Below, in pieces: positions 48,495-57,150 of a DNA stretch of 64,000 bases. Source of the stretch: Saccharopolyspora gloriosae (GTDB taxonomy: Bacteria; Actinomycetota; Actinomycetes; Mycobacteriales; Pseudonocardiaceae); assembly GCF_022828475.1 (NCBI RefSeq), contig NZ_CP059557.1, forward strand, positions 5,751,470 to 5,815,469, given 5' to 3'. Position numbers and translations under genes: made by a program. The notes under the pieces are model-generated. The model saw nothing but the letters and a program-made list of their open reading frames with translations. It was not told the origin of the DNA and did no database searches. How positions within the stretch are numbered: the stretch's first letter is position 1; each line of letters begins with the position of its first letter.

Positions 48495-49343
48495 TCAGCC
48501 TGTGAAGGGGTGGGAGCGGAGGCCGGTTCCGGCGTTGGGCAGGACCAGGACCGCGCCGTCGGCCGAGGTGGGGTCGGCGACGCCTTCGCGGGCGGTGGTG
48601 ATGTACAGATCGGTGAGGTCCTCACCACCGAAGCAGCAGCCCGTCGGCCGCCGCGACGGCAACGGCACCGTCCGGTCCAGGCGACCGTCCGGCGTGTAGC
48701 GACGCACCTCGCCGCTGTCCCGCACGGCGATCCACACGCAGCCCTCGACGTCGGTGCACAATCCCGCGGGCTCCCCGGCCACCTCGAACACCGGGCGCCG
48801 GTCGGAGGCCGCACCGGACACGGGGTCGACGGTGAGCGCATCGACGCGCCGGGTCGCGCTGTCGGCGAAGTACAAGACGGTGTCGTCGGGGCTCCACGCC
48901 AGCCCGTTGCCCGCGCCGATCCCGTTGAGCACCACGCTCGCCGCACCTGCCGCATCGACCCGGATCAGCCAGCCGTCGCCGCGCTCGCCCTCGGGAACGG
49001 TGTGCGCCCACACCCGCCCGCAGGAGTCGACGGTGGTCTCACCGCCCCGGACCCCGTCGCGCGCCCAGAAGGTGAGCCAGGTGCGCCGTTCGCCGTCCGG
49101 GGCGTAGAGCGCGACGCCTTCGTCGAAATGCAGCAGCAGCCCGCCGCGCGACCGCGGTTTCGCGGCGCTGACCTGCTGCGGAACCTCCATGGAGTGGTCG
49201 GTGTCGTCGGGCGCGTAGCGGTGCACGGTGCGGGACCGGAGATCGGTCCACAACAGGCTCGCGGTCCCCGCATCCCAGGTGGGACCGTGCCCGAACAGCG
49301 CGTCGGCTAGCACGGCCTGCTCGGCCCGTGCGGTGGTGTGCAC
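48495..49343 (-). CDS. SMP-30/gluconolactonase-family protein
   Basis: The 282-aa product is a six-bladed beta-propeller of the SMP-30/regucalcin type. It has FGHGPTWDAGTASLLWTDL with the first metal-ligand Glu replaced by His/Pro context, then GNGLAWSPDDTVLYFADS with the conserved Asn and Asp, and GCVWIAVRDSGEVRRY. Relatives hydrolyse sugar lactones. The GTG start follows GGAGGTATGAGCG. No sugar dehydrogenase is adjacent, so the lactone substrate is unknown. Confidence 0.87.
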   Translation of the reverse strand: MHTTARAEQAVLADALFGHGPTWDAGTASLLWTDLRSRTVHRYAPDDTDHSMEVPQQVSAAKPRSRGGLLLHFDEGVALYAPDGERRTWLTFWARDGVRGGETTVDSCGRVWAHTVPEGERGDGWLIRVDAAGAASVVLNGIGAGNGLAWSPDDTVLYFADSATRRVDALTVDPVSGAASDRRPVFEVAGEPAGLCTDVEGCVWIAVRDSGEVRRYTPDGRLDRTVPLPSRRPTGCCFGGEDLTDLYITTAREGVADPTSADGAVLVLPNAGTGLRSHPFTG

Positions 49344-49455
49344 CGCTCATACCTCCAGTGCTCAGGTTCGACGGTGCGGCAGCTTAGCTGGCGCCGATTA
49401 CGGTTCCGGGTCATCCCCGAGTCAGCGCTCCCCTGATCCGCGTAACCTCGAAAAG

Positions 49456-50085
49456 GTGACGAATCAGCCAGAACGGCAGCGACCGCGCGTCCTCCCGCAA
49501 CGACCGGTTCGCGCGGCGGTGCAGATGACGTTCATGGTGGCGGTGCTGTGGGCTCTTGAGCTCTGGGATCAGCTGAACGGGGAGCAGCTGGACCAGTACG
49601 GGATCGTGCCGCACCAAGTCGACGGCCTGGACGGCGTCCTGTGGGCGCCGCTGCTGCACGGCGATATCCCGCACCTGATGTCGAACACGGTTCCGCTGCT
49701 GGTGCTGGGCTGGTTGCTGCTGGCCAACGGAGTGCGCCAATTCGTGGCGGTGACGGCGACGGTGTGGATCGTCGCGGGTCTCGGGACTTGGCTGATCGCG
49801 TCCGGCTCCACGGTCCACATCGGCGCGTCGGGCGTCGCCTTCGGCTGGATGGTGTTCCTGCTGGTGCGCGGTTTCTTCGTGCGCAGCTTCGCGCAGATCC
49901 TGGTGGCCGTGGTGCTGTTCTTCTACTGGGGCGGGATGTTGTGGGGCGTGCTGCCCACCCAGCCGCTGATCTCCTGGCAGGGTCACCTGTGCGGCGCGCT
50001 CGGCGGACTGTTCGCGGCGTGGCTGGTGGCGCGCAGCACTCGTGACGGAGCGGAGAAGGCCGCGCCTGGCACACTGTCGGCGTGA
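49456..50085 (+). CDS. Rhomboid-family intramembrane serine protease
   Basis: The 209-aa product has six membrane segments and the rhomboid catalytic features: GASGVAFG with the Ser (about residue 120), the C-terminal His in [11 protein letters not shown], and [10 protein letters not shown] with the conserved Asn. It would cleave membrane proteins within the bilayer. The GTG at 49456 is listed; the first 25 residues are polar. It overlaps the murI start by 4 bp and matches the position of the rhomboid gene Rv1337 in the mycobacterial murI cluster. Confidence 0.9.
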   Translation: MTNQPERQRPRVLPQRPVRAAVQMTFMVAVLWALELWDQLNGEQLDQYGIVPHQVDGLDGVLWAPLLHGDIPHLMSNTVPLLVLGWLLLANGVRQFVAVTATVWIVAGLGTWLIASGSTVHIGASGVAFGWMVFLLVRGFFVRSFAQILVAVVLFFYWGGMLWGVLPTQPLISWQGHLCGALGGLFAAWLVARSTRDGAEKAAPGTLSA

Positions 50086-50897
50086 CGAACGCGCCGATCG
50101 GGATCTTCGACTCCGGAGTCGGCGGGCTGACCGTCGCCAGGGCCGTGATGGACCAGTTGCCGGGCGAAGCGATCCGCTACGTGGGGGACACGGCGAACGC
50201 CCCGTACGGTCCGATGCCGCTGGCCGAGATCCGCGCCCGCACCCTCGCCATCACCGATTCACTCGTCGAGGACGGGGTGAAAGCACTGGTCATCGCCTGC
50301 AACACCGCTTCGGCGGCGTGCTTGCGCGATGCCCGTGAGCGCTACGACGTCCCGGTGATCGAAGTGGTGCTGCCCGCGGTGCGCCGCGCCGTCGCCACCA
50401 CTCGCAACAACCGGGTCGGGGTGATCGGCACCCAGGCCACGATCCGGTCCCGCGCCTACGACGACGCGTTCACCGCCGCGCCCCAGGTGCAGTTGGCCAC
50501 GGCCGCCTGCCCGCGGTTCGCGGACTTCGTGGAGCGCGGCATCACCAGTGGCCGCCAGGTCCTCGGCCTGGCACAGGGTTATCTGGATCCGTTGCAGCGG
50601 GCGAATGTGGACACGCTGGTGCTGGGATGCACCCATTACCCGATGCTCACCGGGGTGCTGCAGATCGCGATGGGCGATCAGGTGACGTTGGTGTCCAGCG
50701 CGGAGGAGACCGCGAAGGACGTGGTCCGAGTACTCACCGAACAGGACCTGTTCAGCGGGCAACCCGATCCGACGCACGAATTCAGCGCAACGGGTGAGCC
50801 GGAACGTTTCGGGAAGCTGGCATCTCGCTTCTTGGGTGGCCCGATCTCGATAACTGCGTCCGTGAAGCCCTTCCTCATGTCAGGCTCATCGGTGTGA
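50082..50897 (+). CDS. murI: Glutamate racemase
   Basis: The 271-aa product converts L- to D-glutamate for peptidoglycan. The two catalytic cysteines are visible: Cys73 in IACNTAS and Cys183 in LGCTHYPML. The N-terminal [14 protein letters not shown] and GDTANAPYG are also diagnostic. The GTG start overlaps the rhomboid stop, and its stop overlaps the next start (GTGTGA), so translation is coupled along the cluster. Confidence 0.96.
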   Translation: MTNAPIGIFDSGVGGLTVARAVMDQLPGEAIRYVGDTANAPYGPMPLAEIRARTLAITDSLVEDGVKALVIACNTASAACLRDARERYDVPVIEVVLPAVRRAVATTRNNRVGVIGTQATIRSRAYDDAFTAAPQVQLATAACPRFADFVERGITSGRQVLGLAQGYLDPLQRANVDTLVLGCTHYPMLTGVLQIAMGDQVTLVSSAEETAKDVVRVLTEQDLFSGQPDPTHEFSATGEPERFGKLASRFLGGPISITASVKPFLMSGSSV

Positions 50898-51661
50898 AGC
50901 TGACGATTCTGGGGTGCTCGGGCAGCTTGCCTCGTCCTGACTCACCCGCCTCCGGTTACCTCGTCGAAGCCGATGGGACACGGATCGCACTCGATCTCGG
51001 CAACGGCACGGTCGGCGCGCTGCAACGCCACCTGGATCCGTTCGACCTGAACGGTCTGTTCCTGAGCCATCTGCATCCGGACCACTGCTCGGATTTCGGG
51101 GCGCTCACGGTGCTGCGCCGATACCGCCCGGACCCGCCGTACGACCCGGCGCAACACCGGTTGCCGGTGTTCGGCCCGCCGGAGACGCAGGACCGGCTGA
51201 CCCGGCTGTACGCGCCCAACGCCGCCGAGCTCGCCGACACCGACCTCACCGACGTGTACGACTTCGCGGGTTTCGACGAGCCTGCCGAGGTGGGACCGTT
51301 CCGAGTGACGGCGCTACCGGTGGACCACCTGTGCCCGGCCTGGGGTTTCCGGGTGGAGGCCGGCGGCAAGGTGCTCGCCTACACCGGCGACACCGGGCCG
51401 TGCGCGGCGGTGGAGGAGTTGGCCCGCGACGTGGACGTGCTGCTGGCGGAGGCGTCTTGGCCCGACTCCCCGGACCGGCCCGACGGGGTGCACTTGTCGG
51501 GCAGGCAGGCCGCGCGCGTCGCGAAACGCGCCGGGGCGCGGCAGCTGCTGCTGACCCACCTGCAACCGTGGACGGACCCGCAGGAGATCCTTCGGGAGGC
51601 GACCGAGGAGTTCGACGGGCCGGTGGAGGTCGTCGAAGCCGGTCAGAGCCATCCGATCTGA
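50894..51661 (+). CDS. MBL-fold phosphodiesterase-like protein (Rv1339 type)
   Basis: The 255-aa product has the metallo-beta-lactamase motif [14 protein letters not shown] (about residue 57), with further metal ligands in [20 protein letters not shown] and LLLTHLQPW. The mycobacterial orthologue Rv1339, in the same gene order, has been reported to hydrolyse cAMP. That is family knowledge, not shown here. The GTG start overlaps murI by 4 bp. Confidence 0.88.
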   Translation: MKLTILGCSGSLPRPDSPASGYLVEADGTRIALDLGNGTVGALQRHLDPFDLNGLFLSHLHPDHCSDFGALTVLRRYRPDPPYDPAQHRLPVFGPPETQDRLTRLYAPNAAELADTDLTDVYDFAGFDEPAEVGPFRVTALPVDHLCPAWGFRVEAGGKVLAYTGDTGPCAAVEELARDVDVLLAEASWPDSPDRPDGVHLSGRQAARVAKRAGARQLLLTHLQPWTDPQEILREATEEFDGPVEVVEAGQSHPI

Positions 51662-51694
51662 ACCAGCGCGGCGTTCGCGGTGAAAGGGGAAACG

Positions 51695-52114
51695 ATGACG
51701 ATCACTGCGGTGTGGTCGATCGCGTCGGCGGCGGACGCGAACGCGGGCGACGGGCTCAGCGTCACCGAACCGGGAGAGGTCGACGACCTGATCCGGCGGC
51801 TGGCTGAGCCGAACGCGGGTCCGGCGACGATCTGGCACGAAGGCAGGGACCTGGCCGACCCGGCCACCGGCATGCTCGATCACGACGTGGTCGCCGCCGT
51901 GTCCGGGGGTTACGGCTACCTGAGCCACGTCGACGCCGACCACGACTTCGCCGTTCTCGACGGCGACCCGTCCTCCCCCGCCTTCGCCGGTGAGGACGCC
52001 GAGTTCCCCGCGGGCAGCGGGGTCGACCCGGCGGTGCTCGCGGCGGCACTACGGGACTTCCTGGAGACGGGGCGGCGCCCGAAGGTAGTGGAGTGGCGCG
52101 ACATCGACTGGTAG
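51695..52114 (+). CDS. Imm1-like immunity protein
   Basis: The 139-aa product resembles the Imm1 family (MTITAVWSIASAADANAG, DDLIRRLAEP, GYGYLSHVDAD, with a C-terminal VVEWRDIDW). Imm1 proteins protect against polymorphic toxins, though many actinobacterial copies are orphans. The ATG follows AAAGGGGA. It stands between the MBL and rph genes, breaking an otherwise conserved order. No toxin gene is adjacent. Confidence 0.75.
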   Translation: MTITAVWSIASAADANAGDGLSVTEPGEVDDLIRRLAEPNAGPATIWHEGRDLADPATGMLDHDVVAAVSGGYGYLSHVDADHDFAVLDGDPSSPAFAGEDAEFPAGSGVDPAVLAAALRDFLETGRRPKVVEWRDIDW

Positions 52115-52210
52115 CGCCCGCGCCCCGGCCGACGTCGTGGTCAATCCGACGGCCCCGTCGGCCAACCCCTGTGCAGAACATGATCGAAGACCGGCAGTTA
52201 GGGTGAGCGC

Positions 52211-52966
52211 GTGGCGAGAGCGGACGGGCGGAGCGACGACGAGCTCCGGGAAGTGCGAATCACCCGCGGCTATCAGGATTGGCCCGCCGGGTCGGTCCTG
52301 GTGGAGTTCGGGCGGACACGCGTGTTGTGCGCGGCGAGCGTGCAGGACGGGGTGCCGCGCTGGCGCTCCGGTTCCGGCCTCGGCTGGGTCACCGCCGAGT
52401 ACGCGATGCTGCCCTCGGCGACGAACACCCGAGGGGTGCGCGAGTCCGTGAAGGGCCGCATCGGCGGCCGCACCCACGAGATCAGCAGGCTCATCGGCCG
52501 TTCGCTGCGCGCCTGCATCGACTTGGCGGCGCTGGGCGAGAACACCATCGCCCTGGACTGCGACGTCATCCAGGCCGACGGCGGCACCCGCACGGCGGCG
52601 ATCACCGGCGCGTACGTGGCTCTCGCGGACGCCATCACGTGGCTGAGCTCGGCGGGCAAGCTGTCCGACCCGAAGCCGCTGTCGTGTTCCATCGCCGCCG
52701 TCAGCGTCGGTGTGGTGGACGGCCGGGTGCGGCTGGATCTGCCTTACGAGGAGGATTCGCGCGCCGAGGTCGACATGAACGTGGTCGCCACCGACCACGG
52801 CACCCTCGTCGAGGTGCAGGGCACCGGCGAAGGAGCCACGTTCACCCGCTCCACGCTCGACACGATGGTCGATTTCGCGTTGAACGGCTGCACAGAGCTG
52901 GCCCGCAAGCAGACCGAGGCGCTGGCCGCTCCCTACCCCGGCGAGCTTCCCGGCGGCGCCCGGTGA
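52211..52966 (+). CDS. rph: Ribonuclease PH
   Basis: The 251-aa product is a phosphorolytic 3' exoribonuclease that trims tRNA precursors. Key segments are [57 protein letters not shown] (the RNA-binding Arg region) and [20 protein letters not shown] (active site). The GTG start is used. Its stop overlaps the next start (GTGA). Confidence 0.96.
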   Translation: MARADGRSDDELREVRITRGYQDWPAGSVLVEFGRTRVLCAASVQDGVPRWRSGSGLGWVTAEYAMLPSATNTRGVRESVKGRIGGRTHEISRLIGRSLRACIDLAALGENTIALDCDVIQADGGTRTAAITGAYVALADAITWLSSAGKLSDPKPLSCSIAAVSVGVVDGRVRLDLPYEEDSRAEVDMNVVATDHGTLVEVQGTGEGATFTRSTLDTMVDFALNGCTELARKQTEALAAPYPGELPGGAR

Positions 52967-53571
52967 GTCGTGTCCTGCTCGCCACCCGCAACGCCAAGAA
53001 GCTCGTCGAACTGCGCCGCATCCTCGAAGCCGAGGGCGTGACCGGCGTGGAGGTCATCGGCCTCAACGAGGTTCCGGAGTTCCCGGAGGCTCCCGAGACG
53101 GGCGCGACTTTCGAGTCCAACGCCCTCGCCAAGGCCGCTGACGCGGCCCGCGCGACCGGGCTGCCCGCGGTCGCCGACGATTCCGGTCTCGCCGTGGACG
53201 CGCTCAACGGCATGCCCGGGGTGCTCTCGGCTCGCTGGTCCGGCAAACACGGCGACGACCAGGCCAACCTGGACCTGCTGCTCGGCCAGATCCACGACGT
53301 TCCCGACGAGCGCCGCGGCGGCGCGTTCGTATCGGCGGCGGCCCTGGTGCTGCCGGACGGCACCGAGACCGTGGTGCGCGGCGAATGGCCGGGGACCCTC
53401 GCCCGGGCGGAACGCGGCACGAACGGATTCGGTTACGACCCGATCTTCGTCCCGGACGGCGAAACCCGGACGGCGGCGGAACTGTCGGCGGAGGAGAAGG
53501 ACGCCGACTCCCACCGCGGGCGCGCGCTTCGCCTGCTGCTGCCGCGACTGCGGGAGCTGGCGGGTCAGTAG
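52963..53571 (+). CDS. rdgB: XTP/dITP pyrophosphatase
   Basis: The 202-aa Ham1/RdgB protein hydrolyses non-canonical purine nucleotides. It begins [20 protein letters not shown] and carries [34 protein letters not shown] and [15 protein letters not shown], all classic Ham1 signatures. The start overlaps rph by 4 bp. It closes the rhomboid-murI-MBL-rph-rdgB cluster. Confidence 0.95.
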   Translation: MSRVLLATRNAKKLVELRRILEAEGVTGVEVIGLNEVPEFPEAPETGATFESNALAKAADAARATGLPAVADDSGLAVDALNGMPGVLSARWSGKHGDDQANLDLLLGQIHDVPDERRGGAFVSAAALVLPDGTETVVRGEWPGTLARAERGTNGFGYDPIFVPDGETRTAAELSAEEKDADSHRGRALRLLLPRLRELAGQ

Positions 53572-53628
53572 CGGTAGGCGAGACGGGCGGATTTCCGACC
53601 TCGTTCCGGGGAGTCGCGGGCCGACTTC

Positions 53629-53848
53629 CTACGGTCGACCGCCCAGGGGGGATACCCGGTCTCCTCCGGCTTCCGACGCAGATCCCCGCTGTCCACGCAC
53701 GCTCAAGCCGCCGAAGCGCAGCGCGATGAGCTCCGTCAGCTCCGCGCCGCGGTGGTCGTCCGCTCTGCGGCGGGTCGAGTCAGGCGCGGACGACCTGCGT
53801 CACGACGGCGTTGCCCGCTTTCAGCGCGGCGCTCTCCAGCCCGGCCAC
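53629..53848 (-). pseudogene. Decayed N-terminal remnant of a NACHT-type protein
   Basis: A GTG at 53848-53846 has a very good ribosome binding site (GAGGAGAAT, 6 nt spacer). It opens a reading frame VAGLESAALKAGNAVVTQVV that stops after 22 codons. Shifting frame just there restores sequence (ADDHRGAELTELIALRFGGL) up to a TAG at 53629. This order (MAGLE-like start, then ELTELI-x-x-RF) resembles the helical N-terminus of actinobacterial NACHT/STAND NTPases. The rest of such a gene is absent. I read this as a truncated, frameshifted relic. The family assignment is from memory and inferential. Confidence 0.4.
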
Positions 53849-54409
53849 CGATTCTCCTCGTTTCGGAAGCCTTGATCTTCACCAGAAGATCTTCAGGAAG
53901 AGCCCTCGACGCACGGGTTCGGCGCCGTGTCATTCGAATGCCGCACTCATTCGGCGGATTCGGGGAACCGCGGCGTAGCGCCGGGGGGATCGCGCGGCGA
54001 CCGATCGACACAAGCCACGCCGCATCGGCGGTCGGGCACGACGCGTTACCGATTTGTGGGCTCCGTGACCTGCGGGGAAGATCTTCGAAGCCAGGCGTAA
54101 CGACAGTGCGTGATCAGGCGAATTGTCGTGTGGGCTCGGAAATCGGGACCGTGCCCCGAACATCTGTGGTCGAGGCGGACACGGTTATGACGAACGCGGT
54201 GCGGCGATCGCGGCGCCCTGTTCGCAGCCCCGCCGCCGCGGGATCACCGACCTCACCAGTCCGAGATCCCCGACGTACGTCCCCCGCCAGGCCGGTCATG
54301 TGGCCGAGGGGGCGAATGCGTCCGCTCTCGACCTAGACCCGACCGGACGAACCGCTCCACCCCCGTGGTCCGTCCGGCCCGACCAAGCTCGCGTTGAAGG
54401 AGATCTTTG
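53849..54409. other. Intergenic region with two GAAGATCTTC palindromes
   Basis: No convincing gene was found. The 10-bp palindrome GAAGATCTTC occurs at 53885-53894 and 54077-54086. The first is part of a larger GATCTTCACCAGAAGATC inverted repeat just upstream of the NACHT-like remnant start. These may be operator sites. The right end carries the promoter and ribosome binding site of the gene at 54410. Confidence 0.4.
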
Positions 54410-54613
54410 ATGAAGCCTTGGCTCGTGTGCGTGTCCGTCGGTGTCACCTCCGCCGCGGTCACCTTCAGCGTCCTCACGGCGCTGCACGTCGCGAACTCGC
54501 TCGGCGCTCCCCCGCCACGCAGGCACACCTCCCCCGGTGATCCGGTCTACGGCGGCGAAATGGCGATGCAGGAGTCGTTGCACGATGCACTGCTTGCTTC
54601 GGCGCGTGGCTGA
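54410..54613 (+). CDS. Small exported or membrane-anchored protein (67 aa)
   Basis: The ATG follows GAAGGAGATCTTTG. The product has an N-terminal hydrophobic segment (WLVCVSVGVTSAAVTFSVLT) and a polar C-terminal half (RRHTSPGDPVYGG, then MAMQESLHDALLASA). It could be a single-pass membrane protein or have an uncleaved signal. No family is recognised. A similar small hydrophobic gene is encoded at 59565-59726. Confidence 0.65.
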   Translation: MKPWLVCVSVGVTSAAVTFSVLTALHVANSLGAPPPRRHTSPGDPVYGGEMAMQESLHDALLASARG

Positions 54614-54699
54614 CGGACACCGGCCCCGATCGCAGATCCTGCTGTGACGGCAGTCGCCTCGATGCACGGTGAACGGGCGGTGGCGGTTAGGTTCCGCTG

Positions 54700-55458
54700 G
54701 TGTTCAGCGAATGGATCGAGCCGGTGGTGCTGGTCGTCGTCGGATTCCTGTCCGGCGCGATCAACGCCGTGGCCGGTGGTGGCTCGCTGCTGGTGTTCCC
54801 GGCGCTGCTCGCCACCGGCATGCCGCCGCTGGTCGCGAACGTCACGAACTCGGTAGCGCAAGGACCGGGCTTCGTCGGCGCCGCGATCAGCCAGCGCGAG
54901 GACCTGAAGGGGACGCAGCGACGGCTGCTGTGGACGTCGATCGCGGCGGGCGTCGGCTCCGTGCTCGGTTGCGTGCTGCTGCTGGTGCTGCCCGGCGAGG
55001 TGTTCGACGCGGTGGTTCCCGCACTGGTGGGACTGTCCGCAGTGCTGATGGCGTTCCAGAACACGATCAAGCGATGGCTAGGCCACCCGGACGAGGGTGG
55101 GCCGGACCGGACGATGTGGCTCACCGTAGGGATCTTCTTCGCCTCGATCTACGGCGGCTACTTCGGCGGCGCTCGCAGCGTCATCCTCATCGCGATCCTG
55201 GTGCTCGCGGTGAACGACTCGATGCGCAGGCTCAACGCGCTCAAGAGCTGGCTCGGACTGATCGGCAGCGCCGTGACGTTCGTGGTGTACGCGCTGATCG
55301 CACCGGTCGACTGGACCGCGGTGCTGATGCTGGTGCCCACGACGGTGCTCGGCGGCTTCGTCGGCGGCAAGATCGCCCAACGGCTGCCCGCCACGCTGCT
55401 GCGCTACCTGGTCGTGATCATCGCCGCCGGAGTAGCCATCTACCTCGTCCTCGACTGA
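54700..55458 (+). CDS. TSUP-family (TauE/SafE) transporter
   Basis: The 252-aa product has seven or eight membrane segments and the TSUP repeats: GAINAVAGGGSLLVFPALLA near the N-terminus and FFASIYGGYFGGARSVILI in the second half. Family members export sulfite or other organosulfur anions. The substrate cannot be assigned. The GTG start gives the standard N-terminus. An IS110-type element follows immediately after its stop. Confidence 0.9.
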   Translation: MFSEWIEPVVLVVVGFLSGAINAVAGGGSLLVFPALLATGMPPLVANVTNSVAQGPGFVGAAISQREDLKGTQRRLLWTSIAAGVGSVLGCVLLLVLPGEVFDAVVPALVGLSAVLMAFQNTIKRWLGHPDEGGPDRTMWLTVGIFFASIYGGYFGGARSVILIAILVLAVNDSMRRLNALKSWLGLIGSAVTFVVYALIAPVDWTAVLMLVPTTVLGGFVGGKIAQRLPATLLRYLVVIIAAGVAIYLVLD

Positions 55459-55469
55459 CAGTGATGATG

Positions 55470-55681
55470 TTCGTGGTGACGTTTCCGGTGGGTCTGACCC
55501 TTCGACTGACTGACGTTTCGACTGTCTGGTTTGGGATTTGTCGGCCCGCCGGGTGCCACCATGCACGCGGCCGGACGGGTGTTTGTGACTTCATAGGAGC
55601 TTGGCCAGAAGCCCCGTCACTGTCTTGTCCACCCGCCCGACCGGCGCGTGCCGCCCTCGGAACGGACACGCAAGGACGGAC
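55470..55681 (+). ncRNA. Possible bridge RNA region of the IS110 element
   Basis: IS110-group elements transcribe a structured bridge RNA from the non-coding left end, upstream of the transposase. This 212-nt stretch is the only place for it. I cannot fix its boundaries, loops or promoter from sequence alone, so this is inference from the family. Confidence 0.4.
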
Positions 55682-56767
55682 ATGACCAGCATGACCCATG
55701 ATGGCCCGAAAATCACCGGCGGAGTCGACACCCACGGCTTGACCCACCACGCGGCCGTGATCGACTCCGTCGGCCGGCACCTGGCTGACCGGGAATTTCC
55801 CGCCACAGTCCACGGCTACCGCGACCTGCTGCACTGGATGCGTGGTCACGGCACCTTGGTCACGGTCGGCGTCGAGGGAACCGGCGCCTACGGAGCCGAG
55901 CTGGCCCGGGTTCTCGCGGCGGCCGGGGTCGCGGTCACCGATGTCGACCGCCCGGACCGCAAGATCCGCCGGATGCAAGGCAAATCCGATCCGATCGACG
56001 CCTACGCCGCCGCCACCGCCGTGCTCTCCGGGCGCGCGACAGGCACCCCGAAAAGCCGGGACGGCGTGATCGAGTCGGTGCGCGTGTTACGAGTCGCACG
56101 CCGCAGTGCCGTCAAGGCCCGCACCCAGGCGATGAACCAAATCCGCGGCCTGCTGGTGTCGGCACCCGCGATGCTGCGCGCACAGGTCGCGGGACTGGAC
56201 CGGGCCACGCTGCTGCGCACCCTGGCCCGGCTACGGCCCGGCGACGACCTCGGACACCCGCTGGCGGCGACCCGGGCGGCACTACGACGCCTGGCGCGGC
56301 GCCACCAAGCAATGGACATCGAGATCACCGAACTCGACGCCGAACTCAGCCCCCTCACCCGGCAGGCCGCACCCCAGCTGCTGGAACTATTCGGCGTCGG
56401 CCCTGACACCGCCGGCCAGCTCCTGACCACAGCCGGGGACAACCCCGAACGACTACGCTCCGAAGCCTCGTTCGCGCACCTGACCGGCGTCGCACCAATC
56501 CCGGCATCCTCCGGTCGCACCCACCGCCACCGCCTCAACCGCGGCGGCGACCGGGCCGCGAACAACGCCCTGCACACCATCGTCCTGGTCCGCATGCGCT
56601 ACGACGAACGCACCCGCACCTACGTCGAACGCCGCACCAAAGAAAGACTATCCAAAAAGGACATTATGCGCTGCCTCAAACGATTCGTCGCCCGCGAAAT
56701 CCACCGCACCCTGACCAGCACACCCACCAGATCAACCAGGCAAAACGACCTCACTCCAGCGGCTTGA
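55682..56767 (+). CDS. IS110-family transposase
   Basis: The 361-aa product has the N-terminal DEDD_Tnp_IS110 RuvC-like domain (Asp16 in GVDTHGL, Glu65 in GVEGTGAYG, then KSDPIDAYAA with the Asp pair) and the C-terminal Transposase_20 domain. The latter has LFGVGPDTAGQLL, GVAPIPASSGRT with the catalytic Ser, and NRGGDRAANNALH. The ATG follows AAGGACGG. Length is normal and no frameshift is present, so the enzyme may be active. Confidence 0.94.
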   Translation: MTSMTHDGPKITGGVDTHGLTHHAAVIDSVGRHLADREFPATVHGYRDLLHWMRGHGTLVTVGVEGTGAYGAELARVLAAAGVAVTDVDRPDRKIRRMQGKSDPIDAYAAATAVLSGRATGTPKSRDGVIESVRVLRVARRSAVKARTQAMNQIRGLLVSAPAMLRAQVAGLDRATLLRTLARLRPGDDLGHPLAATRAALRRLARRHQAMDIEITELDAELSPLTRQAAPQLLELFGVGPDTAGQLLTTAGDNPERLRSEASFAHLTGVAPIPASSGRTHRHRLNRGGDRAANNALHTIVLVRMRYDERTRTYVERRTKERLSKKDIMRCLKRFVAREIHRTLTSTPTRSTRQNDLTPAA

Positions 56768-56797
56768 CATCTATAGGAGCATCCCCGCAGCTACCGA

Positions 56798-56846
56798 AGT
56801 GAACGGACCGCTCGTCCAACAAGACTAGGCAAACGGTCCGTTCACT
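56798..56846. repeat. Palindromic element copy 13 (121-bp tandem unit 1)
   Basis: The left arm is AGTGAACGGACCGCTCGTCC. The right arm GGCAAACGGTCCGTTCACT has lost pairing near the loop (AACAAGACTA). It starts about 30 bp after the transposase stop. Confidence 0.88.
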
Positions 56847-56918
56847 CCAAAAACCTCTCGTCCCGCGGCGCGCGCCGCAGCACCACGCCTTCCTCACCCG
56901 GCCCGCGCGGCGATGGAG

Positions 56919-56967
56919 AGTGAACGGACCGCTCGTCCAACAAGACTAGGCAAACGGTCCGTTCACT
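56919..56967. repeat. Palindromic element copy 14 (121-bp tandem unit 2)
   Basis: Identical to copy 13 in the arms and loop, exactly 121 bp away. The intervening spacer is nearly the same, so the whole unit was duplicated. Confidence 0.88.
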
Positions 56968-57039
56968 CCAAAAACCTCTCGTCCCGCGGCAGGCGTCGCA
57001 GCACCGCGCCTTCCTCGCCCAGCCCGCGCGGCGATGGAG

Positions 57040-57088
57040 AGTGAACGGACCGCTCGTCCAACAAGACTAGGCAAACGGTCCGTTCACT
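57040..57088. repeat. Palindromic element copy 15 (121-bp tandem unit 3)
   Basis: Third copy of the 121-bp unit with the same arm mutations. The following spacer is shortened before copy 16. Confidence 0.88.
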
Positions 57089-57150
57089 CCAGAAACCTCT
57101 TGTCCTGCGGCGCAGCACCGCGCTTTCCTCGCCCGGCCGCGGCGATGGAG

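Larger units (their letters stand above)
55470..56785 (+). mobile_element. IS110-family insertion sequence (ends approximate)
   Basis: The element comprises a DEDD transposase gene with about 200 bp of non-coding DNA before it and a very short 3' flank, the arrangement of the IS110 group. ATAGGAGC occurs both at 55593-55600 and 56773-56780, close to the two flanks of the coding region. IS110 elements lack long terminal inverted repeats, so the exact ends cannot be read. The right end abuts palindromic repeat copy 13. The left end follows the TSUP stop codon at 55458. Confidence 0.75.

Noticed and set aside
53736-54011. 91-codon minus-strand frame ending in RLTRPAAERTTTAARS
   Set aside because: Arg/Thr-rich product without features; it overlaps the better-supported NACHT-like remnant in another frame.
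54123-54410. 95-codon plus-strand frame before the small gene at 54410
   Set aside because: No start signal and no recognisable sequence; the region serves as upstream DNA of the 54410 gene.
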